Shown here one piece after another: positions 43,790-53,836 of a stretch of DNA of 64,000 bases (its first letter is position 1; the number at the start of each line of letters is the position of its first letter). Both the position numbers and the translations under genes were made by a program. Below the pieces are notes generated by a model that saw nothing but the letters and a program-made list of their open reading frames with translations, did not search any database and was not told the origin of the DNA. This stretch comes from Clostridiales bacterium (GTDB lineage: Bacteria; Bacillota; Clostridia; Peptostreptococcales; Acidaminobacteraceae), in the NCBI GenBank assembly GCA_016342415.1, contig JAEIOD010000002.1, forward strand, positions 62,001 to 126,000, in the 5' to 3' direction.

Positions 43790-46700
43790 TTATGCCAAAT
43801 CAATTAGAATTCCCTTATCTTTATAAAAAGAATAGATATATGTTTCTTTTACGTTTTTACGTGTAATCCGCTCAATTGCTTCTTTATATAAGGCTAATTG
43901 TGCTTTATAACGTTCTACTAAAACTTCTTCATCTCCATAAAGATAATCTGTTTTGTAATCAATAAGAACTATCCCGTCTTCTTCTTCAAAATAACAATCT
44001 ATAATTCCTTGAATAAGAATTTCATCATCCCCTGTTATTTCAAGTTTCTTCTTAAGAACAAACGCTTTCTCTTTTTCTACTTCAGCTGCTTTTTTATATC
44101 TAATCCCTAAGTCCGACATAAAAAACTTATAAAACCTTTCAGGCTTCAATAATTTATAATCTTCTTCAGATAACAATTTAGTATTTCTAAACTCAAGCAA
44201 CTGACCTTCAATATTTCCATTGAATCTATCCAATTTTTGCATCACAAAGTGAGTCAGCGTACCAAGTTCTGCAGCTGTTTTAACTTGATCTTTCTTTAAG
44301 AAATTAGGTGTTGTATTTAGCGGATCAAAAACAGACCCTTTGTTTTGTTCTAATCTCTTCAATTCCGTTACACTGAATTTTGATGGTAATTCATGAATAC
44401 TGTAAGGATAAACATCATTAAACTTATCAGATAGTAATTGACTCATTTCATCATTTTCAAACTGAGCAATATTTTCTAAAATAGACTCTAACGACTGTTT
44501 TGGTGTTTTTTCAGAATTGTCATAAAGATTCTCCCTTGTTTGAAAATCGAGCGTCCAATGGGTTTGATGGTCATGTAAACCTAAATATGGTTTCTCAGCC
44601 AACGACCATATATTTTTGCTCACAGGATGTTTTGAAAGAATCATCATCAGCCAGTCCAAATACGATTGTCCTGACATCAAGTTATGTATCTGATCCCCTC
44701 TGCACCATTTTTTAGATTGACCTTCAATGTTCTTAACCGTTCCTACTAAAACCAACTTGTCTACTGCACGGGTCAATGCAACGTATAAAACACGCATTTC
44801 TTCAGCCAAACTCTCAAATCGAATTTGTCTCTTAATCAGTTTCTTGGGTAATGTATCAAATCCAACGCGGTGAATAGGGTCGATAAATTTTGGACCAATC
44901 CCAAGATTCTTATGTAGAAGCACCTCTTGATATGCATCTCTTAAATTAAATTTCTTGCCCATGCCTGCGACTATAACAACTGGAAACTCCAATCCTTTAC
45001 TCTTGTGAATACTCATGATTCTAACAACATTTTCATTTTCGCTAATAATCTTTGCAGTACCCATATCCGCATTCGATTTATGCATTTTGTCTACCGTTTC
45101 AACAAATTGATACAAACTAGAAAAATTCGCTTTTTCCATTTGTTCAGCCCTATCAATTAAGAGTCTTAGATTACCTTGTCTATTCTTCCCTCCAGGCATC
45201 GCACCAACATACTGGAAGTAGCCTGTTGTAATCATAATGTGCCAGATCAACTCATCCAGTCTCATATATCTTGATTTATGTTTCCAATCCTCCAACAAAC
45301 TACTGACACCAGTTACTTTTTCTTTTAATAAGCTATCTCCATCAAACTCAAAGAAGGACTCAAAGTAGTATTTTTTTGGATGTTGTATTCTTATTTCTAT
45401 TAAATCCTCTGTTGTAAAATTAAATATCGGCGACCTTAACACAGTCAATAACGGTAGATCCTGATAAGGATTGTCTATTAACCTAAGTAAATCAACAAAC
45501 ATCTTTATTTCGATTGCATCAAAATACCCACCTTGGAAATCAGCGAATAAAGGGATGCCTTCCTTTAAGAAAACATCATTAAATACAGGTGCCCAAGATG
45601 AAACTGCACGCATTAAAATAACCATGTGTTTGTATTCTAAATCGAAGTAACAATCCTTTTTCCTATCATAACTTTTTTTGCCGATTAACGCATTTATTTC
45701 TTTTACAACTGACCTCGCTTCAACTTCAGCAGATGTGAGTTCTTGTAATAAATCATCACCCTCGTAAGTCCCTTCTATGATGTTTACTTTGATACTGTCA
45801 TCCTCTATGGGTTTAAAATCAATACCCGTATAAAGTTTTGCATCATCATCGTAAACCATTTCACCAAAGGATTCAGACATCAATGACTCGAAAAGGAAGT
45901 TAATGCCTTCTAAAATCTCTTTTCTACTCCTAAAATTCTTCTTTAAGTCTATACGTCTATTAATTGAACCCGAATCTTTTGAATAACTATGATATTTCTC
46001 CATAAAAAGCGTCGGATCCGCTAATCTAAATTTGTAAATACTCTGTTTCACATCACCCACTAGAAAAACATTATTATCTCTTTTTATTCTGTTGATTAAA
46101 GTTTCTTGAACTAAATTAGAATCCTGATACTCATCTAAAAATATATAAGCATATTTGTTTCTATAATACGCTCTTACATCTTCATGCTCCAATGCTTTTA
46201 AAGCCAAATGTTCTAAATCGTTAAAATCAACTATGTTTTTCTCCATTTTTTCATAATTGAATCTATTTTGATACATCGATACCAGTCTGCAAAGTTCTGC
46301 CATCATCGGTTCTACGGCTTTAATATCTTCCAAGTAATCCTCTACAGACTTATGTTCAAACATACTCTTAATATCATCCAAAATATCTTTATATTGTTTT
46401 CTAAGAGCTTTTACTTCATCTGCTAATGTCATATCGACTTCTTCTTTTCTTGCTTTAGAAATGGATTTTAGTCTCATATGGGCAACTTGTCTTACACCAT
46501 CAACAAATTCATCCAGATTATCTAGTGAAGCAATCAAATTAGCTACATTCAGCATATCACTTTGAATCATCTCATCATATTCTTTTGGACCTTGTGGTGA
46601 TTCTACCAGAACAGATGCGGATTCTAAAATTTCAATTGCTGCTTCTAAATCAAATTTAATATTAGCTTTTAAAATTTCAATGTACTGTTCCGGCCTATGT

Positions 46701-47284
46701 AAATTATCCACGGTTTCTTCCAACCACTTGATAGGATCCGGCTGGCTCTGGATAAATTGATATGTACTGTTGATAAGATTTTGAATTTTTTTATCTTCTC
46801 TATTTTCGCTATAGGATTCAATAAAACAATGAAAACTACTTCGCGCTTCTTCATAAGCTTCTTCTAATATGATATCCATTACTTCTTTAGCCAATATATT
46901 AAGTTCTACAGTATCACCAACTTTAAATCCTGGATCAACCTCAATAAAATGAGCATTATTTCTCACTACACCTATACAAAAGGCATGTAACGTCATGATA
47001 CTCGCCTTCTGAATTTTATTGACTTGCTCACGCAAGAACGGATTGTCCTCATTTTCAAGTTGATCATAAAGAGCCGATACGATTCTCTCTCTCATTTCAC
47101 TGGCAGCGGCATTTGTAAACGTCACGATGAGCATTTCATCTATACCCACACGAGATTCAATAATCAATTGAATGATACGCTCAACCAACACAGCTGTTTT
47201 TCCTGAACCCGCTGCTGCCGACACCAATAAATTGGATTGTCTCGTTTCTATTGCAGCTTGTTGATCACTTGTCCACTTTGGCAT
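43790..47284 (-). CDS. addA: ATP-dependent helicase/nuclease subunit A
   Basis: Recombination helicase-nuclease large subunit, 1164 residues, the Gram-positive counterpart of RecB. UvrD-type motifs in order: Walker A (SAAAGSGKTAVLVERI), motif II FLDEYQDSN, motif III VGDVKQSIYKFR, motif IV-V VRIMSIHKSKGLEFP and motif VI LYVALTRAVDKL. The C-terminal RecB-like nuclease has LIDYKTDYL. With AddB it resects double-strand breaks and degrades linear DNA until a Chi site. The start has AAAGGG upstream and lies 20 bp inside addB. Confidence 0.96.
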   Translation of the reverse strand: MPKWTSDQQAAIETRQSNLLVSAAAGSGKTAVLVERIIQLIIESRVGIDEMLIVTFTNAAASEMRERIVSALYDQLENEDNPFLREQVNKIQKASIMTLHAFCIGVVRNNAHFIEVDPGFKVGDTVELNILAKEVMDIILEEAYEEARSSFHCFIESYSENREDKKIQNLINSTYQFIQSQPDPIKWLEETVDNLHRPEQYIEILKANIKFDLEAAIEILESASVLVESPQGPKEYDEMIQSDMLNVANLIASLDNLDEFVDGVRQVAHMRLKSISKARKEEVDMTLADEVKALRKQYKDILDDIKSMFEHKSVEDYLEDIKAVEPMMAELCRLVSMYQNRFNYEKMEKNIVDFNDLEHLALKALEHEDVRAYYRNKYAYIFLDEYQDSNLVQETLINRIKRDNNVFLVGDVKQSIYKFRLADPTLFMEKYHSYSKDSGSINRRIDLKKNFRSRKEILEGINFLFESLMSESFGEMVYDDDAKLYTGIDFKPIEDDSIKVNIIEGTYEGDDLLQELTSAEVEARSVVKEINALIGKKSYDRKKDCYFDLEYKHMVILMRAVSSWAPVFNDVFLKEGIPLFADFQGGYFDAIEIKMFVDLLRLIDNPYQDLPLLTVLRSPIFNFTTEDLIEIRIQHPKKYYFESFFEFDGDSLLKEKVTGVSSLLEDWKHKSRYMRLDELIWHIMITTGYFQYVGAMPGGKNRQGNLRLLIDRAEQMEKANFSSLYQFVETVDKMHKSNADMGTAKIISENENVVRIMSIHKSKGLEFPVVIVAGMGKKFNLRDAYQEVLLHKNLGIGPKFIDPIHRVGFDTLPKKLIKRQIRFESLAEEMRVLYVALTRAVDKLVLVGTVKNIEGQSKKWCRGDQIHNLMSGQSYLDWLMMILSKHPVSKNIWSLAEKPYLGLHDHQTHWTLDFQTRENLYDNSEKTPKQSLESILENIAQFENDEMSQLLSDKFNDVYPYSIHELPSKFSVTELKRLEQNKGSVFDPLNTTPNFLKKDQVKTAAELGTLTHFVMQKLDRFNGNIEGQLLEFRNTKLLSEEDYKLLKPERFYKFFMSDLGIRYKKAAEVEKEKAFVLKKKLEITGDDEILIQGIIDCYFEEEDGIVLIDYKTDYLYGDEEVLVERYKAQLALYKEAIERITRKNVKETYIYSFYKDKGILIDLA

Positions 47285-50200
47285 GATTTTCCCTTTCCTT
47301 TATGGCTTCTAATACTTCATCATCTTTGTAGTTTTTTAAATATTTGTATCGATTACCAAATGATTGATCAAATTGGCAAATACTTTGGTAATCACAACTT
47401 TGGCAGCCAGTCATGGTACCCAATTTAACAGGGGCTATTTTAGTCACACCGTCAGATATTTGATCACCGATTTCTTTTATTGTCTCTTTTACATACTCTA
47501 TAAGACCTAGAAACTCATCTTCTTTTGCAACTTTTGAGCGACTGCTGATACTATCATCTTTTTTAAGTTCAAATGGAATTACATTTGATTTCCGATTTTC
47601 TTGAATATTTTGATCCATTGCTGTTGCAACAGACAAATCTTCTAATAGCAAGCCATCCATCTTTAAAGCTTTTAATATTTCAGATTCAGTCATTTCACCT
47701 TTTAAAATCTCTGATTCCAATATCGGATCATCAATTTTAAAGTAAAATACACCTGCCGGATAAAGCTCGTCTGCTCTAAAGAAATCGCTATTTTCTAAAA
47801 TTGCATCCAAATAAACCATCAACTGAAGTTGAAGTCCCTGGTATACTTCAGACAAGCTGAATTTTTTACTGCCCGATTTATAATCGATCACTTTTATATA
47901 TTTTTTTCCGTCCAAATCAAATAAATCCACTCTGTCTATTTGACCTTCTAACATCATTCTATCTCCACTTGATAATTCTATAATAATCGGTGGCACAGAT
48001 TGTTCAAACCCCTTTGTACTAAAAGAAATTTCATGAGCATATGGTATAAACTCTCCTTGTTTAACTTGAGTCACCAAAGTCCAAGCAGCCCTTTTCCCTA
48101 CTCTCTTAAGTTTTTTAATCAAATATTGATAACGATGAGAAGACTCGAATATTTTACTGTTGTAATCACTCACCAACTCATCTACGATTTCATCTATCAT
48201 TACAAAAGTCTGTTCACGTGAAATACTTTGCCAATCTACATGGTTTGTTTTCATCTTTGCATCAAAAAATTCTAAGGTTTTATGGAATAACGATCCAATA
48301 TCAGGTAGTCTAATTTCATATTCATCTCGTCTTTTAGGTTTTAAACCATAATGAACAAAGTGAGAAAATGGACATCGTTCATATCTTTCCAATCTTGACA
48401 CACTAGAGGTTAATGGCAAATCATATAATGCTTTCGAATGTTTTTTTGATATATGATGGACTTGATTATCATAAAAAAGCGCTCCCTTCAATCGAGTCGT
48501 TTTTTCGTGCCACTCATCTTGAGCATTATACCAAGCCAATACCGATAACCAAGCGTCATCTATAATGTAATCATCTGCATATCGACGTAGTTTCTCAGTC
48601 AATAAATTATAGTGGCTATAAGGATTATAAGCATCTGACGGACTTTGATCTTCTATGACATGACTGTTCGTTTCAATTTTGGGAAATACACGCTGCAATT
48701 TATCAATATAAATAGATGGACGTAAGGCTTTTCCTTCGTAATCCGCCAAAGAGAAGTTCAAATGAATAAATTCTGTCGCTTTTGAAAATGCGACATATGT
48801 TGAAAAATAATCTCTAGCCATAATACTCGCAGCATCTGTTTCAAGGTCGAGTCCTTCTTCTTTTAATATTTGTTTTTCATCGTCTAAAAGGATACCTTCA
48901 TCACTGTATTTCTTAGGTATAACCCCATCATTTAAACCTAAGACATAAAGTCCTTTTGTTGTTTTACTCTTTGATCTTTCTATACTACCAATCACCACTT
49001 GATCAATTGAAGGCGGAATCAATCCAAGCGACACTTCTGTAAAACCAGCTTCAAGAATTCTAAGGTATTCTTTAATCGTTTTAACATCATCTCCTTCTAA
49101 TTCAACAAGTTGGTCCAATATCTCTATGATCATATTCCATATCTGAGTACTTTCCTGTACTTTATCCAACGCATTTTCAGATTGCAAATACTCAATCCAA
49201 ACTTCAATTTTCTCAGGAATTTTTGACAGTATCAAATAATCAAATAGCATCTTTGTCATTTCACCAATGGTTTTCTTAGATGAAAAATTATCTTTTAGAT
49301 GCATCAGAGGTTGAATTAGTTTAAACCGTTCCATTTCCAAAACCTCATCTTCAAAAGGTTCCAACCAGCGATTACCTCGCAGTCCTCTTTTAAGTACATA
49401 GTTTTCGAATAACGGTATTGTCTTTTCATCTACATCTGTTAGACCTGTTTTAATGACTTTTAGAACATCTTCTTTTTTAAATCCGCTGTTTAAGCAATAT
49501 AAAGAAGACAATATAAATTTAATGATCGGATGATTCATAATGCTGACTTTATCATCTATAAAATAAGGTATGTTATATTCAGAGAAGATTCGTTTGATAA
49601 TCGATGTATATCCTTCTATATTACCAGTGACAACCGCTAAATCTTTATAGCGCGAACCTTTCCGTATCTGCCTGCATATATCTTTTGCAATATTTTCAAC
49701 TTCATCGTACACATTATTGTTCATATGTAAATGAATATGTTCCAAGGGTTGATCATACGGTGTATATGGATAAGAAAAAAATTCTCTTCTAAGTGCTTCT
49801 AAATCCTCATATTTTGATCGACCGACCAATTCCTTTTTCATTTCTTCCAGACCAAGACGATCTACTACTTTACGTATCTTTTTGAAGGTCTTTATAACGG
49901 GTTCAAATATCGGATTATCCTGTTCTAATGTTAAGGCAAAAGTACATTCTTTTGCTAATCGCATCATTTCCTCCATTAACATGTATTCTTGATTCGAAAA
50001 ACTATCAAATCCATCAAAATAAATACTTGTGTGTTTTAGGAGTTGTGATGTTTCCAGTCGATTGATAACAGCTAAAAGTTTATCTTCTTCATCAAAGTAA
50101 CCCTTAGCCATAAAAGTTTGATAATACTCCAGAATCAATGCTACATCTTTTAGCTTTCTATCCACCAAAAGGTTCATATCACTAGAAAGGAGTTTTTTAT

Positions 50201-50603
50201 TTAAATCCTCTGCTTCAATACCCACACGTTTCATTTCACTCATCAAAGTGCTTAGTTTTTCTACAAATCCGTTTTTCTTTGATATATCTCCAAAAACTAG
50301 AAGTTCCTCATGATGTTGATCAAGTATGGAACGTAGCACCATCGCTTTTCCTAGACTGTTGATTTCGGTTTCAGATAATGCACCTGTTTCATTGATAACT
50401 TGTATACAAAATCTATTGAAGCTCATTACTTCTATATTCATGATACCATCACAATTAAGATCATGAATCAATTCCACTTCTGCTTGTAATGTATATTGCT
50501 CCGGAACAATCAACAATTGTTTTTCACTTAGCTTCTGACCAATCATTTGATGAATAAATTTACTTTTACCACTATTTGATTTACCTAGTATATATCTAAT
50601 CAT
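47265..50603 (-). CDS. addB: ATP-dependent helicase/nuclease subunit B
   Basis: 1112 residues. N-terminal Walker A GKSNSGKSKFIHQMIG near residue 8, with most other helicase motifs reduced as usual for AddB. The C-terminal RecB-like nuclease domain contains YERCPFSHFVHYG (first cysteine), VIDYKSGSKKFSL and the C-terminal CQSCDYQSIC; together the four cysteines hold the 4Fe-4S cluster of AddB. It precedes and overlaps addA, the usual order. GGAG five bases before the ATG. Confidence 0.95.
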   Translation of the reverse strand: MIRYILGKSNSGKSKFIHQMIGQKLSEKQLLIVPEQYTLQAEVELIHDLNCDGIMNIEVMSFNRFCIQVINETGALSETEINSLGKAMVLRSILDQHHEELLVFGDISKKNGFVEKLSTLMSEMKRVGIEAEDLNKKLLSSDMNLLVDRKLKDVALILEYYQTFMAKGYFDEEDKLLAVINRLETSQLLKHTSIYFDGFDSFSNQEYMLMEEMMRLAKECTFALTLEQDNPIFEPVIKTFKKIRKVVDRLGLEEMKKELVGRSKYEDLEALRREFFSYPYTPYDQPLEHIHLHMNNNVYDEVENIAKDICRQIRKGSRYKDLAVVTGNIEGYTSIIKRIFSEYNIPYFIDDKVSIMNHPIIKFILSSLYCLNSGFKKEDVLKVIKTGLTDVDEKTIPLFENYVLKRGLRGNRWLEPFEDEVLEMERFKLIQPLMHLKDNFSSKKTIGEMTKMLFDYLILSKIPEKIEVWIEYLQSENALDKVQESTQIWNMIIEILDQLVELEGDDVKTIKEYLRILEAGFTEVSLGLIPPSIDQVVIGSIERSKSKTTKGLYVLGLNDGVIPKKYSDEGILLDDEKQILKEEGLDLETDAASIMARDYFSTYVAFSKATEFIHLNFSLADYEGKALRPSIYIDKLQRVFPKIETNSHVIEDQSPSDAYNPYSHYNLLTEKLRRYADDYIIDDAWLSVLAWYNAQDEWHEKTTRLKGALFYDNQVHHISKKHSKALYDLPLTSSVSRLERYERCPFSHFVHYGLKPKRRDEYEIRLPDIGSLFHKTLEFFDAKMKTNHVDWQSISREQTFVMIDEIVDELVSDYNSKIFESSHRYQYLIKKLKRVGKRAAWTLVTQVKQGEFIPYAHEISFSTKGFEQSVPPIIIELSSGDRMMLEGQIDRVDLFDLDGKKYIKVIDYKSGSKKFSLSEVYQGLQLQLMVYLDAILENSDFFRADELYPAGVFYFKIDDPILESEILKGEMTESEILKALKMDGLLLEDLSVATAMDQNIQENRKSNVIPFELKKDDSISSRSKVAKEDEFLGLIEYVKETIKEIGDQISDGVTKIAPVKLGTMTGCQSCDYQSICQFDQSFGNRYKYLKNYKDDEVLEAIKERENHAKVDK

Positions 50604-50637
50604 AAGAATCTCCTTCTCAATAATTATAACAAAAAAA

Positions 50638-50659
50638 ACCTGAAAAATACTTTTCAGGT
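50638..50659 (-). terminator. terminator after the OmpA/MotB-like gene
   Basis: ACCTGAAAA with TTTTCAGGT, seven bases after the stop, followed by eight T on the minus strand. Separates the motA-like pair from addBA. Confidence 0.88.
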
Positions 50660-50666
50660 CGATCTT

Positions 50667-51635
50667 TTAATCATTTGCATCAAAATCATCTAGTGATTCT
50701 TGCAAATAGGTGTTGATAACATTTTGTACATGAGAATCCTTTAAGATAACCGAAATTTCAATGCGTCTATTCTTTGCATATGCTGCATCTGACGTTCCTA
50801 AATCAAGAGGTCTAAATTCAGAATACGCACTGGCTGCAAAATAGCTACCAAAGTCATCGGCTAAATCCGGATTGGATTTCATCAAGTAGTTTACTACACT
50901 ATAAGCTCTTCTTGCAGACAACTCACGGTTATACTCCTGAGAAGCCCTTTCATCTGTATGTCCTTGAATACTAATGGCATCAATATTTTCTCTGATACTC
51001 GGATCACTCAAGACATTTTCAAATGCAATAGCCAAATTATCCAAAAGTTGCTTACCACTTTCCTTGACTGAAGAAGAGTCGGTATCAAATACCAAGCTCT
51101 CATTAATAATGATATTACCATTGTCTCCAATGCTTACCAACGCTTCACCAGAAGCATTGGTTTCACCCAATTCCTCTTCTATGGAATCTTTTACTTTTTC
51201 AAGAACATCAACTCTTAAAAGAGCAATTCCTTCTAATTTAGATCTTAAACTGGCAAGCTCATCATTACTTTGCTCAATGATACTCTTCTGATCATCAATG
51301 GCTTCTTGGGCCAATTTCAAATCATCTTTCCCAGCTTCCAATTCAGACTGTAATACCTTCAGTTCCAATATATTACTTTCAATTTCCAGTCTACTGATTG
51401 AAAGGTTTTCTTCTGTTTCTGTTAGAGATTCAGATTTTTGATTCAATACAATTTCTGTTTCAGCAAGTTGATCCTTGAGTGCTGATAAAGTTTTCATCGT
51501 TATGATTTTTTCCATATAAAACACAAGTACTAAGAAAAATAAAATCAAAACGACAGTAGAAATCATATCCGTAAAGGCCGGCCAAAAATTCTCCTCTTCC
51601 TCGCGGTGTCTTTCTCTGTGTCTTCGCAGTTTCAT
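50667..51635 (-). CDS. OmpA/MotB-like protein (stator B type)
   Basis: A 322-residue protein with a basic, cytoplasmic N-terminus (MKLRRHRERHREEEENFW), one helix (AFTDMISTVVLILFFLVLVF) with an aspartate at its start as in MotB, a coiled coil of about 90 residues, and a C-terminal OmpA peptidoglycan-binding domain (SIQGHTDERASQEYNRELS...RRIEIS). This fits a MotB/ExbD-like stator subunit that anchors to the wall. The upstream gene is its MotA/ExbB partner. In flagellar MotB the coiled segment is much shorter. No flagellar genes nearby. Confidence 0.85.
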   Translation of the reverse strand: MKLRRHRERHREEEENFWPAFTDMISTVVLILFFLVLVFYMEKIITMKTLSALKDQLAETEIVLNQKSESLTETEENLSISRLEIESNILELKVLQSELEAGKDDLKLAQEAIDDQKSIIEQSNDELASLRSKLEGIALLRVDVLEKVKDSIEEELGETNASGEALVSIGDNGNIIINESLVFDTDSSSVKESGKQLLDNLAIAFENVLSDPSIRENIDAISIQGHTDERASQEYNRELSARRAYSVVNYLMKSNPDLADDFGSYFAASAYSEFRPLDLGTSDAAYAKNRRIEISVILKDSHVQNVINTYLQESLDDFDAND

Positions 51636-51644
51636 TTATTCCAC

Positions 51645-52643
51645 CTACCCATCTTTTCTCGATAGTTTTTCAAGTGTCTTATTCAAATCATAAACATTTT
51701 GATGGCCTGCTTTCATCTCTTTTACATTCTTGCCCATTTCATCACTAAAATCATCAAAACCAACACTCATCCTTTGAATATTTGTTCTTAAGTGATGATT
51801 AAACTCTGTAAAGTCTCTGATGTTTTCAGAGAATTGATTTAAGGAATGATCAAACCTTACTACCGAACTCTTTATAGATTCCGCAGTTAAAACCATATCT
51901 CCTGTCGCATCAGCAAGTTGAGTGGTAATATCGGTTGCAATCCCTCTCAGATTTGTTGTTAAAGATTCATTAAACTTCTCAAAGCTTAAAGTTAACGCTG
52001 TATTTCCATTTTCGTCAACAGCACCTAGTCCATTATTCGAAATCATCAGGTGGTTGTCTAAATATTCTTCAACAGAAGTGATCATTGATTCTTTTAAATC
52101 CAATAATCCAAACATGATATTCATAATATTTGTAAGTACCGATGCACCGATACCAAACATCGATGTAATGAATGCTACTGACATGCCTTTGATTGAACTT
52201 ACAAGACCGTTGGTAATCATTTCAACTCCAACTATTTCCTGGCTCTTTGATAACATTGTTACCAGTTCTTCAATCGAGATAATCAAACCATAGAATGTTC
52301 CCAACAATCCTAGAATAATCATCATTGAAACCGCTTTTTTTGCAAATCTTTCACCAAGAAGTATTGTTTTCATATGCACATTCATGTTTTTTTCAATAAT
52401 GGCAATCGTATTAATTTCTTCAACGTTGTTATTGAGTGCAACATTAAAATCATCTATTACATCATTCATCATTCTATGTTTAAATAATCGGTTCTTTCGA
52501 TTTTCTTTATCATTAATATCTCGAATCAAACCGTTATAAGTTCTTCTTATTAAACCCGAAAACAAAACAGTACTTAGAAACAATAACACAATAAGGATGA
52601 TAATCCCCTGTGCAATAATTCTCATATCCAATATGGCTCCCAT
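51645..52643 (-). CDS. MotA/TolQ/ExbB-like proton channel protein
   Basis: A 332-residue protein with three clear transmembrane helices: residues about 12-31 (GIIILIVLLFLSTVLFSG), 104-123 (MMIILGLLGTFYGLIIS) and 152-173 (GMSVAFITSMFGIGASVLT). The last two carry the conserved G-TFYGLI and small-residue pattern of the MotA/TolQ/ExbB superfamily. About 140 residues of helical cytoplasmic tail follow. MotA has four helices and is usually shorter. The gene pairs with the OmpA/MotB-like gene ten bases downstream. AAGGAGG precedes the ATG. Confidence 0.85.
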   Translation of the reverse strand: MGAILDMRIIAQGIIILIVLLFLSTVLFSGLIRRTYNGLIRDINDKENRKNRLFKHRMMNDVIDDFNVALNNNVEEINTIAIIEKNMNVHMKTILLGERFAKKAVSMMIILGLLGTFYGLIISIEELVTMLSKSQEIVGVEMITNGLVSSIKGMSVAFITSMFGIGASVLTNIMNIMFGLLDLKESMITSVEEYLDNHLMISNNGLGAVDENGNTALTLSFEKFNESLTTNLRGIATDITTQLADATGDMVLTAESIKSSVVRFDHSLNQFSENIRDFTEFNHHLRTNIQRMSVGFDDFSDEMGKNVKEMKAGHQNVYDLNKTLEKLSRKDG

Positions 52644-52828
52644 AAAATCCTCCTTTTAGTTAAATACCTTCTACATTTTATTGTATAGAAGTCTAATTAG
52701 TCTTGCAATAGACAGCATCAATTGTAAGAAAACATTAACCTCTCTTTAATATATGACACCAGTGTGACAAAAATATGTTTTTGATTTAACAACTCTCCCA
52801 AGGGTAGATATTAAATGGGAGGTGTTCT

Positions 52829-53029
52829 ATGAAAATAAAATGTGGGTATGCTGTGCCAACAAACTCAAGAGTTTTCAAATCACAATACAATTATTTTTAT
52901 GGTATTGGTAAACTCTCACAAAAAGAGTGTGTCGATCGTTCTCTATTGGTTTCGGGCGTTACTTTTGTAGATCAAAACGAATACGATGATTATATAAAAA
53001 CACATCATCTCGACAACATTCTAGACTGA
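52829..53029 (+). CDS. small protein, unknown
   Basis: A 66-residue plus-strand protein with GGGAGG seven bases before its ATG. Sequence contains CGYAVPTNSRVF, YFYGIGKLSQKECVDRS and a C-terminal EYDDYIKTHHLDN. No membrane helix, no known motif; three-quarters of it is polar. The good ribosome binding site and a terminator 10 bp after the stop suggest it is a real gene, divergently placed to the motA-like pair. Confidence 0.65.
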   Translation: MKIKCGYAVPTNSRVFKSQYNYFYGIGKLSQKECVDRSLLVSGVTFVDQNEYDDYIKTHHLDNILD

Positions 53030-53038
53030 TTACTTTAA

Positions 53039-53060
53039 AAGCACTGCTTTCGCAGTGCTT
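53039..53060. terminator. bidirectional terminator
   Basis: AAGCACTGC with GCAGTGCTT around a TTTC loop between two convergent genes, overlapping the stop of the TPR lipoprotein gene; A-rich before and T-rich behind, so it could end both. Confidence 0.85.
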
Positions 53061-53682
53061 ATTCATTGTCCGCATTTCTATTTTCAATCAAAAGTTCAAG
53101 CAGTTGTTTCAATTCATCAGAATTAAATTTTTCTATTTCATCTTCTAAAAAGTCAATTGCGTAATCAACTTGACCTAATTTATAATTGCAAAATGCAATA
53201 TATCTGATAACATCAATGTTAATCGGATTGTTATCATATAGATTGTAGAAATATTCTAATGCTTTTTCATATTCACCAATTTCATGATAATAATTTCCTA
53301 AACCATATAACGCATAATAGTAATCCTCTTTCAATTGAAGTGATTTTTCATAAGCAAGCTTTGCCTCTTCTATATTACCCAAGTCAAAATATGCATTACC
53401 CAAATTGGAATATTCCACTTCATTTTCATCTCCTAGATTAACAGCTTTTTGCGCTGCTTCTAACGCCAACTGGTATTCACCAATCGCATCATAACATAAA
53501 GAAATATTATTCCATGTTGTATCATTTTCTGGATCTAACTCAAGCGCTTCGTTCAGAAGGTTTAATCCTTCTGTATAATTACCCATCCTAACAAGTTTCA
53601 AGGCATCTCTATTGTAAGTGTCTACTTCATTTTCGCAGCCAAATAACAGTAAAACCATTAAAAAAATAAATATTTTTTTCAT
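53059..53682 (-). CDS. TPR repeat lipoprotein
   Basis: A 207-residue lipoprotein: signal peptide KKIFIFLMVLLLFGC with lipobox LFGC (Cys about residue 16), followed by about five tetratricopeptide repeats. Pattern examples are LLNEALELDPENDTTWNNIS, LALEAAQKAV...YSNLGNAYFDLGNIEEAKLAY and ALYGLGNYYHEIGEYEKAL. It probably acts as a protein-binding scaffold on the outer face of the membrane. The palindromic repeat copy 4 lies about 36 bp upstream. Confidence 0.88.
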   Translation of the reverse strand: MKKIFIFLMVLLLFGCENEVDTYNRDALKLVRMGNYTEGLNLLNEALELDPENDTTWNNISLCYDAIGEYQLALEAAQKAVNLGDENEVEYSNLGNAYFDLGNIEEAKLAYEKSLQLKEDYYYALYGLGNYYHEIGEYEKALEYFYNLYDNNPINIDVIRYIAFCNYKLGQVDYAIDFLEDEIEKFNSDELKQLLELLIENRNADNE

Positions 53683-53717
53683 ATCGTCCTCCTATATGCA
53701 TAGTATATCATAGACAT

Positions 53718-53773
53718 GAGAAACGTGCCAAAGACACTTTATCAATTGTATTCTATGTCATAGTATTATACCA
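53718..53773 (-). repeat. dispersed palindromic element, copy 4 (upstream of TPR lipoprotein)
   Basis: ACGTGCC-AAA-GACACTT core with flanks GAGAAAC on one side and ATCAATTG plus TCATAG on the other. It is the most divergent copy, and the loop reads AAA rather than TTT. Confidence 0.55.
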
Positions 53774-53814
53774 GTTATTTCATCAGATATTTAAGATTAT
53801 TTTAGGAAATTGAA

Positions 53815-53836
53815 AAGAAACTCCGAAGAGTTTCTT
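53815..53836 (-). terminator. terminator after the sugar ABC importer
   Basis: AAGAAACTC with GAGTTTCTT around CGAA, overlapping the stop of the ATPase gene and followed by TTTTC on the minus strand. Confidence 0.75.

Noticed and set aside
50667-52643. Zorya phage-defence system (ZorAB)
   Set aside because: The A component is only 332 residues with a short tail, and no ZorC, ZorD or ZorE gene is next to it. Downstream addBA are housekeeping repair genes.
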